Positions 36,437-46,894 of a stretch of 64,000 bases of DNA are shown piece by piece. The first letter of the stretch is position 1. The number at the start of each line of letters is the position of its first letter. The notes beneath the pieces are model-generated. The model did no database searches. It was not told where the DNA came from and worked only from the letters and a program-made list of their open reading frames with translations. This DNA is from Rheum nobile (Eukaryota; Streptophyta; Magnoliopsida; Caryophyllales; Polygonaceae): assembly GCA_027886185.1 (NCBI GenBank), contig WOAB01000040.1:9982001-10046000 (forward strand), in the 5' to 3' direction. The translations under genes were made by a program, and so were the position numbers.

Positions 36437-38459
36437 TCACTTACCTGAACCTTTTTTCTTTCCCTTCAACTTCTGGTTCCTCTTGATCGTACATAATGCC
36501 TTAAGAAATTTAGCATAACGAGGAACACTTTTAATCAATTTTATCAAAGGGATGTTTACCTCACAGTTACTGAATGTCTCGAAAATCTCATTGTCGTTCT
36601 CCAACCTTCTTGTGTCCTTCAACACCTCAGGAAATGGCGGAGCGGGCTTGTACGAACTGAGTGGAGAAAAATTCGGTCGAACATAGGCATCTCCTGCTTC
36701 TAGGGAAAAACCGCGGTCGCGGTTTCTGTTGGCATTCTATGTTTAGCCCGCGGTCGCTGCTTCTTTCTGATGAAGGACACAGTTCTTCTTCTGAGGCAAA
36801 ACCGCGATTGCGATTTTGGACCCGCGGTCGCGGTTCTACTTCCTGACTTGCGTCTACAGTTTTGTCTCCCTGCAGTGTCTCCTCTGTAAGCAAACCGCGG
36901 TTGCGGTTTTGGACCCGCGGTCGCGATTCCTTGTCTGCAACCTCCGTCACTTCATATGATTCGTCCCTTTCAGCTAAGGGACCTCTGTTATCCATGTGCT
37001 TCCCACTCCTCAGCATTATTTCACTCACATTCTGTATTGGGTTCAACTCCGTTTGCGATGGGAGTTTATGCGCATCCCTAGCCTCCAGTTTGCTCACTGC
37101 TAGAGAGATATGCCTAACCTGATTCTCCAAGTTTTGAATGCTAGACTTGGTCTCATGCTGAAATTGCACAAAATTGCTATGCATTGTAGTCACAGTCTGA
37201 GTCATGGTGGTCATGCTCTAAGCAAGAGATTTAATCATGTCGTCAGCAGACATTGAGGAACTCGGACTCTGCCCCTGAGGTCTAGGATCATATGGTGATC
37301 GGAATTGTTGTTGTGGACCTCCAGGCTGCTGAAATTGTTGTTGCTGCTGCGGAAACTGTTGTGGCCTCGGATGGAACTCTTGGTTGTCACAGCCTTGTGG
37401 AGGGTTCTGTTGGTTCCCGTATCTCAGATTAGGGTGATCTCTCCACCCTGGATTGTAAGTATTGGAGTACGGGTCATATCTTGGCCTCTGTGGACCAAAA
37501 CTTCCTATAGCATTCACTTCAGCGGTAGGCTCTTGCAGTGTTAGACACGCATCAGTAGGGTGCATCGTGTCATAGCAGATGCCACATGCCTTAACTTGTT
37601 GCTGGTTTCCTTTCACCATGAAATGCCTCATCATCTCCTTTAACTCATTCACGTCAGATTGCAGTGAAGATGATGGATGAGAATCTGCGGCCTTTACTGC
37701 TTGAAAGCTCGCTCTCTTGCTAAACTGCCTTGAGCCTTCAGATAGCTCAGAAAACATCTCAAATGTTGCACTTGTAGTTTTGTTCAGAATGTTACCACCA
37801 CAAGCTGCGTTCATCATTCTACGCTCATCATCAAAAAGCCCGCCATACAGATATAAAACGAGATCTTGGTCAGAATAACCATGGTATGGACAACTTGAAA
37901 TCAACCTCTTGAATCTCTCAAAGTACTCATACAAAGTCTCAGTAGCGTGTTGTTCAATGTTGCTGATGTTTTTCTTCAGGCTATTGAGCTTTGTAGCAAG
38001 AAAGTACTTCTCCAGAAAGGCTTTCTTCATCTTAGCCCATGTATCAATGCTTCCTGGAGCCAGATAGTAGAACCAATCATTGGCCGAATCCTTCAGAGAG
38101 AAGGGAAAGACCCTTAGCTTGATTTGGTCCTCAGTGACGCTCCTCGGTTTCATGCTGGTGCAGACAGCGTGAAACTCAGATAAGTTTTTGTTGGGATCTT
38201 CCCCATTCATCCCATTGAAGTGGGGTAGCAAGTGAATCAATCCAGACTTCAACTCAAAGTTGACACCATCCGCCAATTAAGGAAATTGCACAGCAAGTGG
38301 TTGTTGCTCTAGATTCGGTGCAGTCAACTGCCTCAAAGTCTGTTCTTCGTCAGCCATCTTATGTGGTGCGTGGGCTATTCTTCGACTCCATAGAAATGTC
38401 TGCTCAATTTCTGTATCGAAACTCAGAGGTGAAGAATTAGTAGCACGAGTGTGAACCAT
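36437..38459 (-). pseudogene. Gag of the gag-protease element, with stops and frameshift
   Basis: The frame starts at 38459. An in-frame TAA (38277-38279) precedes the main Retrotrans_gag domain: LKSGLIHLLPHFNGMNGEDP, LRVFPFSLKDSANDWF, FLEKYFLATK and ETLYEYFERFKRLISSCPYH. A CGIC..THPTDAC motif resembles a CCHC zinc knuckle, and a Q/P-rich stretch follows. An in-frame TAG (about 37215) precedes a coiled-coil part. The linker 37000-36700 contains repeated PRPRVQNRNRG-type peptides, translations of the CCGCGACCGCGG motif. A frameshift near 36680 leads to the block with PLIKLIKSVPRYAKFLKAL that joins Gag to protease in Athila-like elements. Confidence 0.85.
36707..36930. repeat. CCGCGGTCGCGG motifs within the gag linker
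   Basis: Copies at about 36707-36726, 36747-36762, 36799-36838 (a pair) and 36891-36930 (a pair). In the pairs the spacer is TTTTGGAC. They are in the coding linker between Gag and protease and encode repeated R/N/Q/P-rich peptide. Confidence 0.88.
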
Positions 38460-38521
38460 AAGATAGGTTCACACAATAATTGGCACACAACACAAACAAA
38501 CAGGAAAAATAAAACTTGATC

Positions 38522-38539
38522 TCCCCGGCAACGGCGCCA
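38522..38539 (-). other. Primer binding site (tRNA-Asp) of the gag-protease element
   Basis: Minus strand TGGCGCCGTTGCCGGGGA, four bases inside the 5' LTR. The plus strand equals the 3' end of plant tRNA-Asp with CCA. It is the same primer as in the host Athila. Confidence 0.92.
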
Positions 38540-38543
38540 AATT

Positions 38544-39833
38544 TGATAAGCGTTAGTCGTGTACACCTAACAAATAACCTCAAAAACCTAACTAATGTAG
38601 TCGGGTAAGTAAGGATTGATCCCACCGAGAGCCAAGTATTCTTCCTGTATCCAGAGATTGTATACCAATAGTAACAAAATGGGTTTTTAGGATTGTAGCA
38701 AGTAACAATGAAAACGAATGAAAAGAGTTTGTAAATAATGGATGCGAAATAGCTCAGCCAAACAAATATCCACACTTCAATTTGATTGATTGATCATGGA
38801 TTATCTCAAGTTCTTTAGACCAATGAATGTTCCTATTCCTTTTCTGAAGTTATTAACAGGACAACCAGACCCTGAGAATACTAACTATCAAATAATCAGA
38901 AAACCATCCAGATTTGATTCAATAGCAGTAGGAAGTTCGGGAATTTCAATAGATACATGCAACTAAAACAACCAGTTTTACTTAGCATGCAATCAATTCT
39001 CTCTACAATAAACTATTCCAACCAGTTCTAGAATATCGTAGTTGCTACTCTGAATTAGGTATTTCAACCAGAAACAATCTAACTCTAGCACAAGAATAAT
39101 ACCAATAACAACTAGTTGATCAGGCTAGTCAAATCAGCAAAACTCAAAGGGATGAAGCACAAGAGAATCAATACATTCAACGGAATAGAATAAGAGTTGT
39201 AATCTTACAACCAAATTAAACAAATGCTTCAATTGTCTGACTAAGCAATGGAAACTTAGTTCTTCATAGTCTTCTAAAACACAAAACTCTAGAGAAAATA
39301 ATGAACGATGATAAAAGCGATAATGAAAGTCTGATGTTTCAAAATGAAGATAATAACCTAGCAAATCAAATCTTTCTAAGATAAAAATCATAACCTCCTA
39401 AAAATAGAATAAACGAAATAAAAGGAAATAAAACAAATATCTCTGCCGCAAATCCCGAATCGCTCCTGGCATGGACCCGCGACCGCGGCAATTGTCCCTG
39501 CGATCGTGGTTGTGGATGCCTTGCTCCCCCGCGGCTTCGTCCATCGCGGCTCTCTCCCGCGACTGATTTGTCATGCTGCGACCACGGCCATTATCCCGGG
39601 CCCGCGGTTCCTCTTGTGGTGTCACGACTTGTTCTTCTCTCGCCCGCGGCTCTCTCTTGTGGTGACTACTCGGACTTCATAGCTCCTCAATCTTCAATAC
39701 TTCACTAAATCCTCGTTTAAACCACTCTTTCTCTACAGCTCCATTATCCTAAATTATCTCCTAAACCCACACAAATGACACCTAATAATCCAGTAACAGC
39801 TCATAGTTACGCACTACAAAGTAGAGCGTATCA
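38544..39833 (-). repeat. 5' LTR of the gag-protease element
   Basis: Paired with 33087-34386. Scattered substitutions (for example GATTGATCCCACCGAGAG against GATCGATCCCACATAGAG) point to a fairly recent but not new insertion. Confidence 0.93.
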
Positions 39834-39838
39834 GTAAG

Positions 39839-40837
39839 GATATATTTAGGCCATGTGGTGCTAAATCCGGGGAAGAGAATTACCAAGATGACACCAAGCT
39901 TGTATCGATCCTTCACATCCAAGTTATTCTTCAAACCCATACAACAGAACCCTTTGATGCTGAATTGTCTCCTTTCTTTGCTTTGTTTGCTTATTCTTCC
40001 TTGTTTTTATTCCTTTTTTTTTGTTTTTTTAGTGAGGAAGAAAAAGGGAAAAAGAAAGGAGAATATTACAAGGCATAGTCATATCCAACCACTAACATAT
40101 GCAACCTCCCCCAAGCTTGACTCAAGTCTACATTAGCAAGACAAATCAATTATCCTAATCCCCGGATAGGTAGGAAGAATATAGAGGCTCAGTATGCTTT
40201 TGTGGAGCTTCCAAAGAAAAGGCAATTAGGGCACAAAGGGCTTCAAGTAGATGAAAACATATATAGGGTGGCCAAGGATAGAGGGTTAAAATGATACAAT
40301 GCCTCAATCATATTGATGTCACGTACATAAATCATAAATATAGTCTCGAAAAAGGAATTAATGCAAGTTCTAGAGTTAGCAATCCAATAGAGATTCACAC
40401 ACAGAGAAAAAGAGAGGACTTGCACATAAATAGTCCTAAAAGGCCAAAATCTCACCGGTGTTTTGTCTAGAGTATTGGTTCTAACACATCTCAATCAAAG
40501 GTCACATGTTCAAGCCAATTGTCTAAAGTTCAAGCCCTCATAGTCATGCGCAACATGCAATTGCAATATCAACAACCAAAACATATTGAGAGGATTCATA
40601 AATCATGCATTAAAAGAAAAACAACCAGAGGAGATTAAGCAATAAGGGTAAAATCAAACATCCATAATATAATGCATGAAAACAAAAAAGGGAATTGAAG
40701 AAAAAAAACCAAGCAAATGCAACTAAACCTAAGAAGAACATGCAACTAATATGAATATGCAAGTCTACATGTGAATTGCTCTACATTGTCCCAATGTAGA
40801 AAAGTAACAAAAGAGGAAGAAACTCATAGAGTCAGTC
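39839..40837 (-). other. Athila 3' non-coding internal sequence, continued
   Basis: Contiguous with 32711-33086 once the nested element is removed. No coding sequence is recognised. Confidence 0.6.
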
Positions 40838-41996
40838 TACTGCGGTGGCGGGTTGTTCGGGTCGTAGTCATGCCTGAACATTTGGCGGTACATTTGGCGA
40901 AACATGTCTTGCTCCTAAACCCGCGATACCTCTATTTTGTCAATACGACGTTGTAAGGCCACAACGTCCTCAACTCTAGGTGCGGAAGCAGAGGCCCTAG
41001 AAGATTCGATGTGCTCCCACTGGCTAGGAGGCTCATCAACATCATCATCATGTGACATCATCCCGATCCAGTTGCAGCACAAGTTGTCCTCATCAGAAGT
41101 GGGGGTACGGCGGGCATGAGGCAAAGGAATAGGAGGGACACCAACCTTGAATTTCAACTAGTTAACCCGGTTGTTACGGGCGTGAGTGAGCATGTGGGCC
41201 CGATGTAAGTATGGGATGTTGATTCGAAGGGTGTCGGGAGTCACTTCATGGCTAGTCATAGACACATTGAAGTGGCGGATCAACGGGGTGATCATACCAC
41301 CGATACAAGTACCACCATTGGACTTGGTGGTCATCTTGGCTAGCTGCTGAGCTAGTAGAATTCCCAGGTTCACCTCTCCCCCTCTGTCATGGACTTTAAA
41401 ATCAGTAGCTCACTGCGCCGTACGTTTCTCGTGCTATCCTCACGGGATAAGATGGTTCCCGCGAAGTATTTCTGTATTACCTCGAAGATAGAGTGCACTA
41501 TATGGGTGGCCTTTGAATGGTGGTTGAATGAGTGCACACCAGTGATTTGAAACTAGAATTCCTGCTCCTCTGCATGGTGGAGGTCATAGGTCTTCACAGT
41601 GGTGGGAAACCTCTATATATGGTTGAGCTCTGCAAAGCTAAGGTCCCGCCATTCGTTTTCCAAATAGAATCTCAAACTGCCACGGTCAAAGAACTGTTCA
41701 GTAGTGACATTCAGAGAACTTATCAACTCAAGGGTGAGGTTCTTATAGGAAACCTCACGCATATCAATGAAGTGTTCAATCCCCATGCGGCGAGTTAAAT
41801 GGCGTATCTCCGCGAGGAGGCCGAGTTCTTCCATATCAGCAGTATCGAGCCAACGAGTGGATTGCCAAGGCAATCCTTGAAGGGTGTTGTAGTTCGTGCG
41901 TTGCTCATCAGACACTAGAATAACTCGGCCATTGGCCGATGGAGCAGGCAGGGCAGGACGTGTAGGATGGGCAGAACGAGTAGAATGGGGCGGCAT
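40838..41996 (-). pseudogene. Athila env-position ORF (ORF-1-like), broken
   Basis: The ATG at 41996 follows a good 3' splice site (TTTTCTTTTAG, ending at 42012). The first part (41996-41613) has LQGLPWQSTRWLDTADMEEL and LTRRMGIEHFIDMREVSYKN. A stop then leads through a decayed stretch to 41373-41158 (CIGGMITPLIRHFNVSM) and, after another stop, to 41157-40838 ending PPPQ. This resembles the Athila ORF-1-type protein that plant elements carry downstream of integrase, in the place of a retroviral env. I see no signal peptide or membrane helix, so a true envelope function is not supported. At least three stops or shifts make it a pseudogene. Confidence 0.7.
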
Positions 41997-42011
41997 TGTG
42001 CAATCCAGGCG

Positions 42012-42973
42012 CTAAAAGAAAATATGTGAGTGCAACACAACAAGAAATGAAGCACAAAGCAATACATCTGACGAGTCAATCTATCCCGCCAAGGGCCTAA
42101 TCATGAATTACTATCCCGCCAAAGGCCTAATCAAAGTAGTAAATAAACATGCCAATCCCGCCAAGGGCCTATGGTAACTAAAAAGTTAGGTAATAGATGA
42201 CATCAAGGATCCAGGAAAAGGACAAAATAGTAAACAAGTAAAGTCGATCAATTTTCGCGCGCAAAATCAAATTACCCAACATGCAAATAGACAAACCCCC
42301 AAGTCTAGCAACCTAGTAAACCCCAAAAATCAAACAAAATAGAAAATTCTTAAATCACCAAAACTAGCAAATCCCTAAATCAACAAACTAACAATTTCTA
42401 AAATCAAATAAACTTAAAAACAAAAACAAATGCAAAAACTTCTAAGATCTATCAAGCAAAAACAATGAAAATGGGAAGATTTTACCTTGAAGCAAGAGGA
42501 GCTGGGGAGGATGGATGAAGGTGGTCGGATCTAGGCTCGTGTGGGTTGAGTGAGGCACGCCGGAGGTGTGGTGGATGAGTCGTGGTGGGCTCGGGTGGTG
42601 TAGCACGGTGAGAGGAAGATCAAGAGAGAGATTTGTGAGTGATGTGCGTGAGAGGGGACTATGAGAGAAGAGGCATGTGGGGTTGGGAAAGAAAAGAAAA
42701 GGAGAGAGAAAGAAAGAAAGAAAAAGAAATTAAAAGTTTTTTTTCAGCGGTCAGATTTTTTTTCCGGAAAAATTACCGCCTGCACGGTTTGCGACAAAAG
42801 GTGCGGGATTACAGAGACTGCCTCCGTATGGGGGCACGGTTAGTCGCACGGTTTGATGCAGACCGTGCATCTTTCCCGAAAGTGCCCCCATATGGAGGCA
42901 CGGTCTGCAACAAACCGTGCACTTCTCCAAAAAAATGTCAATTTTTTTAGGGTAAAAAAAATTGAAAACTTAC
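42012..42973 (-). other. Candidate intron before the env-position ORF
   Basis: A donor AAAA-GTAAGT (42973-42968) lies 0.13 kb after the integrase stop, and an acceptor TTTTCTTTTAG ends at 42012, 15 bases before the ATG of the next ORF. Splicing here would make a subgenomic message for that ORF. The donor follows a conserved GCGCT-CT-G-GAGGCAACC block, also present in the gag-protease element (about 35883-35902), where GTATGT follows. The interval carries GAAA simple repeats (about 42690-42730) and the GCACGG motif cluster. Confidence 0.5.
42780..42925. repeat. GCACGGTTTG palindromic motifs in the candidate intron
   Basis: Copies and inverse copies of GCACGGTTTG/CAAACCGTGC at about 42782, 42834, 42846, 42862, 42898 and 42914. 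They are the same motif as in the Athila LTRs. Confidence 0.8.
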
Positions 42974-43107
42974 TTTTGGTTGCCTCTCAAGCAGCGCTTG
43001 CTTAAGGTCGTTACCTTGACCTTTCTTCTGCACCTTCAGTGGATCAAATCAAGGTGGATAGACGCCACCTTCTCGAACGGACTTCTTGCTATATATTTCT
43101 TCAAGCG

Positions 43108-43842
43108 CTATCCATTTACCTTGAACTGACATGTCTCTTCACTCCATATATCAATAGCGCCATGTGGGTATACTTTTATCACTTGGAAGGGACCAATCCA
43201 TCTGGACCTCAGCTTGCATGATAAGAGCCTCAATATGGAATTAAATAGCAAGACAAGATCACCTTTATGGAACTCTTTAGGAATAATATGCTTGTCATGC
43301 CATTGTTTTGTCCTCTCCTTGTAGATCCGTGCATTCTCATATGCATCCAGTCTTAGCTCTTTCAACTCTTACAATTGCAATCTCTTCTCACCTGCTTCTT
43401 TCATATCATAGTTGAACAACTTAATTGCCCAATATGCCTTATGCTCCAACTCCACAGGGAGATGACAAGACTTCCCATAGATAAGCTTGAATGGTGTAGT
43501 GCTAATAGGAGTCTTAAAAGTAGTCCTGTAAGCCCAAAGAGCATCATCAAGCTTCAAAGACCAATCCTTTCGGGATCGGGACAATGTCTTCTCCAAAATG
43601 CTCTTGATCTCCATGTTTGAAACCTCAACTTGACCACTTATTTGAGGATGATACGGGGTGGCAATTTTGTAAGTTACCCCATATTTATTCAACAAAGCCT
43701 CAAACTTCTTCTCAATAAAATGTGATCCTCCATCACTGATCACGACTCTAGGTGTCCCAAATCTAGGAAAAATTACCATGTTGAAGAACTTGGACACCAC
43801 CCTAGAGTCATTGGTTGGAGAGGCAATGGCTTCAACCCACTT
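43108..43842 (-). pseudogene. Athila integrase, C-terminal half
   Basis: This continues the integrase interrupted by the element at 43843-47803. It holds the second catalytic Asp (VVISDGGSHF), the glutamate of the DDE triad (SGQVEVSN) and the blocks DALWAYRTTFKTPISTTPF and LIYGKSCHLPVELEHKAYWA. An in-frame stop near 43369 precedes the C-terminal DNA-binding part (FHKGDLVLLFN, then SRWIGPFQVIKVYPHGAI). The triplet K-W at its start joins the AVDYAS of 47809-47830 across the 5-bp duplication CACTT, proving the split. Confidence 0.9.
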
Positions 43843-44749
43843 TGATGTGACCATGGGTCACCCCTCAAGGACATGCCAAAGTCGGTTCAATGAAGAGGAA
43901 GAAGCAATCGAGCTGCATGGATGTGACCATGGGTCACCTCAGTAAAAGTGCCGTATCTTCTTATTCCCAACTCCGATCACTCTCAAATTTTGAGGAGTGA
44001 AACTAGACTTCAAGATCTATCTCTGGGCGTTGGAATCACTCCATTCCGATCACGGACGGGAGAGAACGAACCTTCTGAAACTAGGCCAGAAACTGTCTCC
44101 GCGGAAGATGTTTGATTTGTGTTTTATTGTTATTTTCATTAATTAATTAGCTAGTTAGTTTCTAATTAGTGGCATACGTAGTGGCCTTAGTGGTTTAGCT
44201 ACGTTAGTGGGTAGGTTAGTGGGTAGTTAATTAGTATTAATTTACAATTTTCGTATTGTTATTTGGCACCTATTTAAAGGTTGCCTAGCATTGTATTTGC
44301 AGACTTGAATTGGAGATTATTAAAAAAACGTGACCGTTTTGTTCATTCCAAGCCTCTTGGACGATGGCTTCAAGGTGTGTGATATCCTTGAGTGTCTTAG
44401 TCTTTTTTCGGTGTGTCGTATCTGAAACCCCTTTGGTGCGTCATATCCGAAGGCGGTTGGGTATTCTTGGTGTGTCATATCCATGAGTGTTCAACCTCGT
44501 CTCATGGTTCTTGGTGAGTCGTATCCGAGGGTCGAGAGATACTTATCCCAAACTCTTCATGAACCTCGTTCATGAGAGTTATATCCATTTCAGTTTTTGA
44601 GTCAAATCTCCATCAAGTTCTTGCTTAGAGTCACAATTAAACACAACAAATGTCCTATTTTGAGAGTTTCGCCAAGAAGTTGCTAAATCAATGTCTTGGC
44701 GCCCTTCGTCTTGTACTGGACGGATCTTGGCATGTGCATACGCACATTA
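43843..44749 (+). repeat. Unit A, first copy, forward
   Basis: Starts TGATGTGACCATGGGTCAC and runs to CGCACATTA; it is complete but diverged near its end. TATA-like CTATTTAAAG at about 44269. It has a 12-bp duplication (GTGGGTAGGTTA) not in the third copy. Confidence 0.85.
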
Positions 44750-45500
44750 CATTTGATGTGTTTTTATTGTGACTCTAAACAATAGCTTGATGGAGATTTG
44801 ACTCAAAACGGGAAATGGATATAACTCTCATGAACGAGGTTCATGAAGAGTTTGAGATAGGTATCTCACGACCCTCGGATGTAACTCACCAAGAACCATG
44901 AGACGAGGTTGAACACTCATGGATATGACACACCGAAACAAGACTAAGACACTCAAGGATATCACACAACTTGAAGCCATCGTCCAATGAAGCTCAAATG
45001 AACAAAACACTCACGTTTTTTTTTAATCTCCAATTCAAGCTTGCAAATACAATGCTAGGCAACCTTTAAATAGGTGCCAAATAATAATACGAAAATTGTA
45101 AATTAATACTAATTAACTACCCACTAACCTATCCACTAACGTAGCTAAACCACTAAGGCCACTACGTATGCCACTAATTAGAAACTAACTAGCTAATTAA
45201 TTAATGAAAATAACAATAAAACACAAATCAAACATCTTCCGCGAAGACAGTTTCTGGCCTAACTTCGGAAGGTTCGTTCTCTCCCGTCCGTGATCGGAAT
45301 GGAGTGATTCCAACGTCCAGAGATAGATCTTGAAGTCTAGTTTCACTCCTCAAAGTTTGAGAGTGATCGGAGTTGGGAATAAGAAGATACGACACTTTTA
45401 CTGAGGTGACCCATTGTCACATCCATGCAGCTCGATTGCTTCTTCCTCTTCATTGAACCGACTTTGGCATGTCCTTGAGGGGTGACCCATGGTCACATCA
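44750..45500 (-). repeat. Unit A, second copy, reverse and truncated
   Basis: It lacks about 110 bp at its inner end and a 57-bp block between GACACACC repeats. It ends GGTCACATCA, and from there the sequence switches to the forward tail of A through the shared word CACATCAAA. Confidence 0.85.
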
Positions 45501-45605
45501 AAATGTCCTATCTAAGAGAGCTTAGCCGAGAGATTGCAAAACCAAAGTCTTGGCGCCCTTCGTCTTGTACTGTACGGATCTTGGCATGTGCGTACGCACA
45601 ACATT

Positions 45606-45617
45606 TGGTATCAGAGC
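45606..45617 (+). other. Primer binding site (initiator tRNA-Met type)
   Basis: TGGTATCAGAGC two bases after the A+ tail. This is the standard plant iMet primer site and differs from the tRNA-Asp sites of the Athila elements. Confidence 0.9.
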
Positions 45618-45993
45618 CATCTCAAGGCGAGGGGATGTTCGTGTGCTCGGAGAGCGCGAGGAAGGCTTAACAGCCACGCCCGCACCAAAGGCAAAGGAAA
45701 ACCGAGCCGCGGCATCTCAGGCAGCGACCGCGACCTCTCAGTAAAATCGTCATAACTTTTGTTTCCGTGATCCAATTGCTCTCCAATTTTGAGGACAGAA
45801 ACTAGACTTCATTATCTAACTACTGTCGCCAGAATCATCCAATTTGGAGTTCGGAGCAAGGAGAACGACCCTGTTAAAGTCAGGACGATTTTCTGGAAAG
45901 TTGATGTCGGCCCTGTTGTGCTCACTCCTCGATTTTCTGGCAAGCAAAGACAACGAAGATTCGAGAATGAATCTTTCTTAAAGGAGGGGAGGA
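45618..45993 (+). other. Short internal domain with polypurine tract
   Basis: About 375 bp without a convincing coding sequence. It closes with AAGGAGGGGAGG (45981-45992), the polypurine tract before the third A unit. Confidence 0.75.
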
Positions 45994-46889
45994 TTATGTG
46001 ACCATGGGTCACCCCTCAAGGACATGCCAAAGTCGGTTCAATGAAGAGGAAGAAGCAATCAAGCTGCATGGATGTGACCATGGGTCACCTCAGTAAAAGT
46101 GTTGTATCTTCTTATCCCCAACTCCGATCACTCTCAAATTTTGAGGAGTGAAACTAGACTTTAAGATCTATCTCTGGACGTTGGAATCACTCCATTCCGA
46201 TCACGGAAGGGAGAGAACGAACCTTCTGAAACTAGGCCAGAAACTGTCTCCGCGGAAGATGTTTGATTTGTGTTTTATTGTTATTTTCATTAATTAATTA
46301 GCTAGTTAGTTTCTAATTAGTGGCATACGTAGTGGCCTTAGTGGTTTAGCTACGTTAGTGGGTAGTTAATTAGTATTAATTTACAATTTTCGTATTGTTA
46401 TTTGGCACCTATTTAAAGGTTGCCTAGCATTGTATTTGCAAGCTTGAATTGGAGATTAAAAAAAAAGGTGAGTGTTTTGTTCATTTGAGCTTCATTGGAC
46501 GATGGCTTCAAGGTGTGTGATATCCTTGAGTGTCTTAGTCTTGTTTCGGTGTGTCGTATCCGAAACCCCTTTGGTGTGTCATATCCGAAGGCAGTTGGGT
46601 ATTCTTGGTGTGTCATATCCATGAGTGTTCAACCTCGTCTCATGGTTCTTGGTGAATTGCATCCGAGGGTCGTGAGATACCTATCCCAAACTCTTCATGA
46701 ACCTCGTTCATGAGAGTTATATCCATTTCCCGTTTTGAGTCAAATCTCCATCAAGCTATTGTTTAGAGTCACAATAAAAACACATCAAATGTCCTATCTA
46801 AGAGAGCTTAGCCGAGAGATTGCAAAACCAAAGTCTTGGCGCCCTTCGTCTTGTACTGTACGGATCTTGGCATGTGCGTATGCACAACA
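45994..46889 (+). repeat. Unit A, third copy, forward
   Basis: Begins TTATGTGACC (one change from TGATGTGACC) and ends GCACAACA. It is followed by a 5-bp spacer TTAAA and the fourth copy in reverse. Confidence 0.88.
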
Positions 46890-46894
46890 TTAAA

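Larger units (their letters stand above)
33087..39833 (-). mobile_element. Gag-protease-only, Athila-derived LTR retrotransposon
   Basis: LTRs of 1300 and 1290 bp (33087-34386 and 38544-39833) begin TGATAAGCG and end GCGTATCA on the plus strand. They are nearly alike and are flanked by a perfect 5-bp duplication GTAAG (33082-33086 and 39834-39838). Minus-strand order: 5' LTR, tRNA-Asp primer site, gag, protease, a non-coding stretch with CCGCGGTCGCGG motifs, the tail of an env-position ORF, polypurine tract, 3' LTR. Reverse transcriptase, RNase H and integrase are wholly absent, so it must borrow them, plausibly from an Athila. Its insertion into the Athila 3' region shows it is younger. Confidence 0.95.

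Noticed and set aside
38521..38539. Sequence identical to the end of tRNA-Asp (also at 52453-52470)
   Set aside because: Only the 3' end is present, beside an LTR; it is a primer binding site and not a tRNA gene.
42661..42950. Open frames with E/K/R-rich residues
   Set aside because: They come from GAAA/AAAG simple repeats and the GCACGG motifs in the candidate intron.
45495..45510. Possible end of a separate insertion inside the palindromic element
   Set aside because: No 5-bp duplication flanks 43843-45500 or 45994-47803 on its own; only the outer pair CACTT matches.
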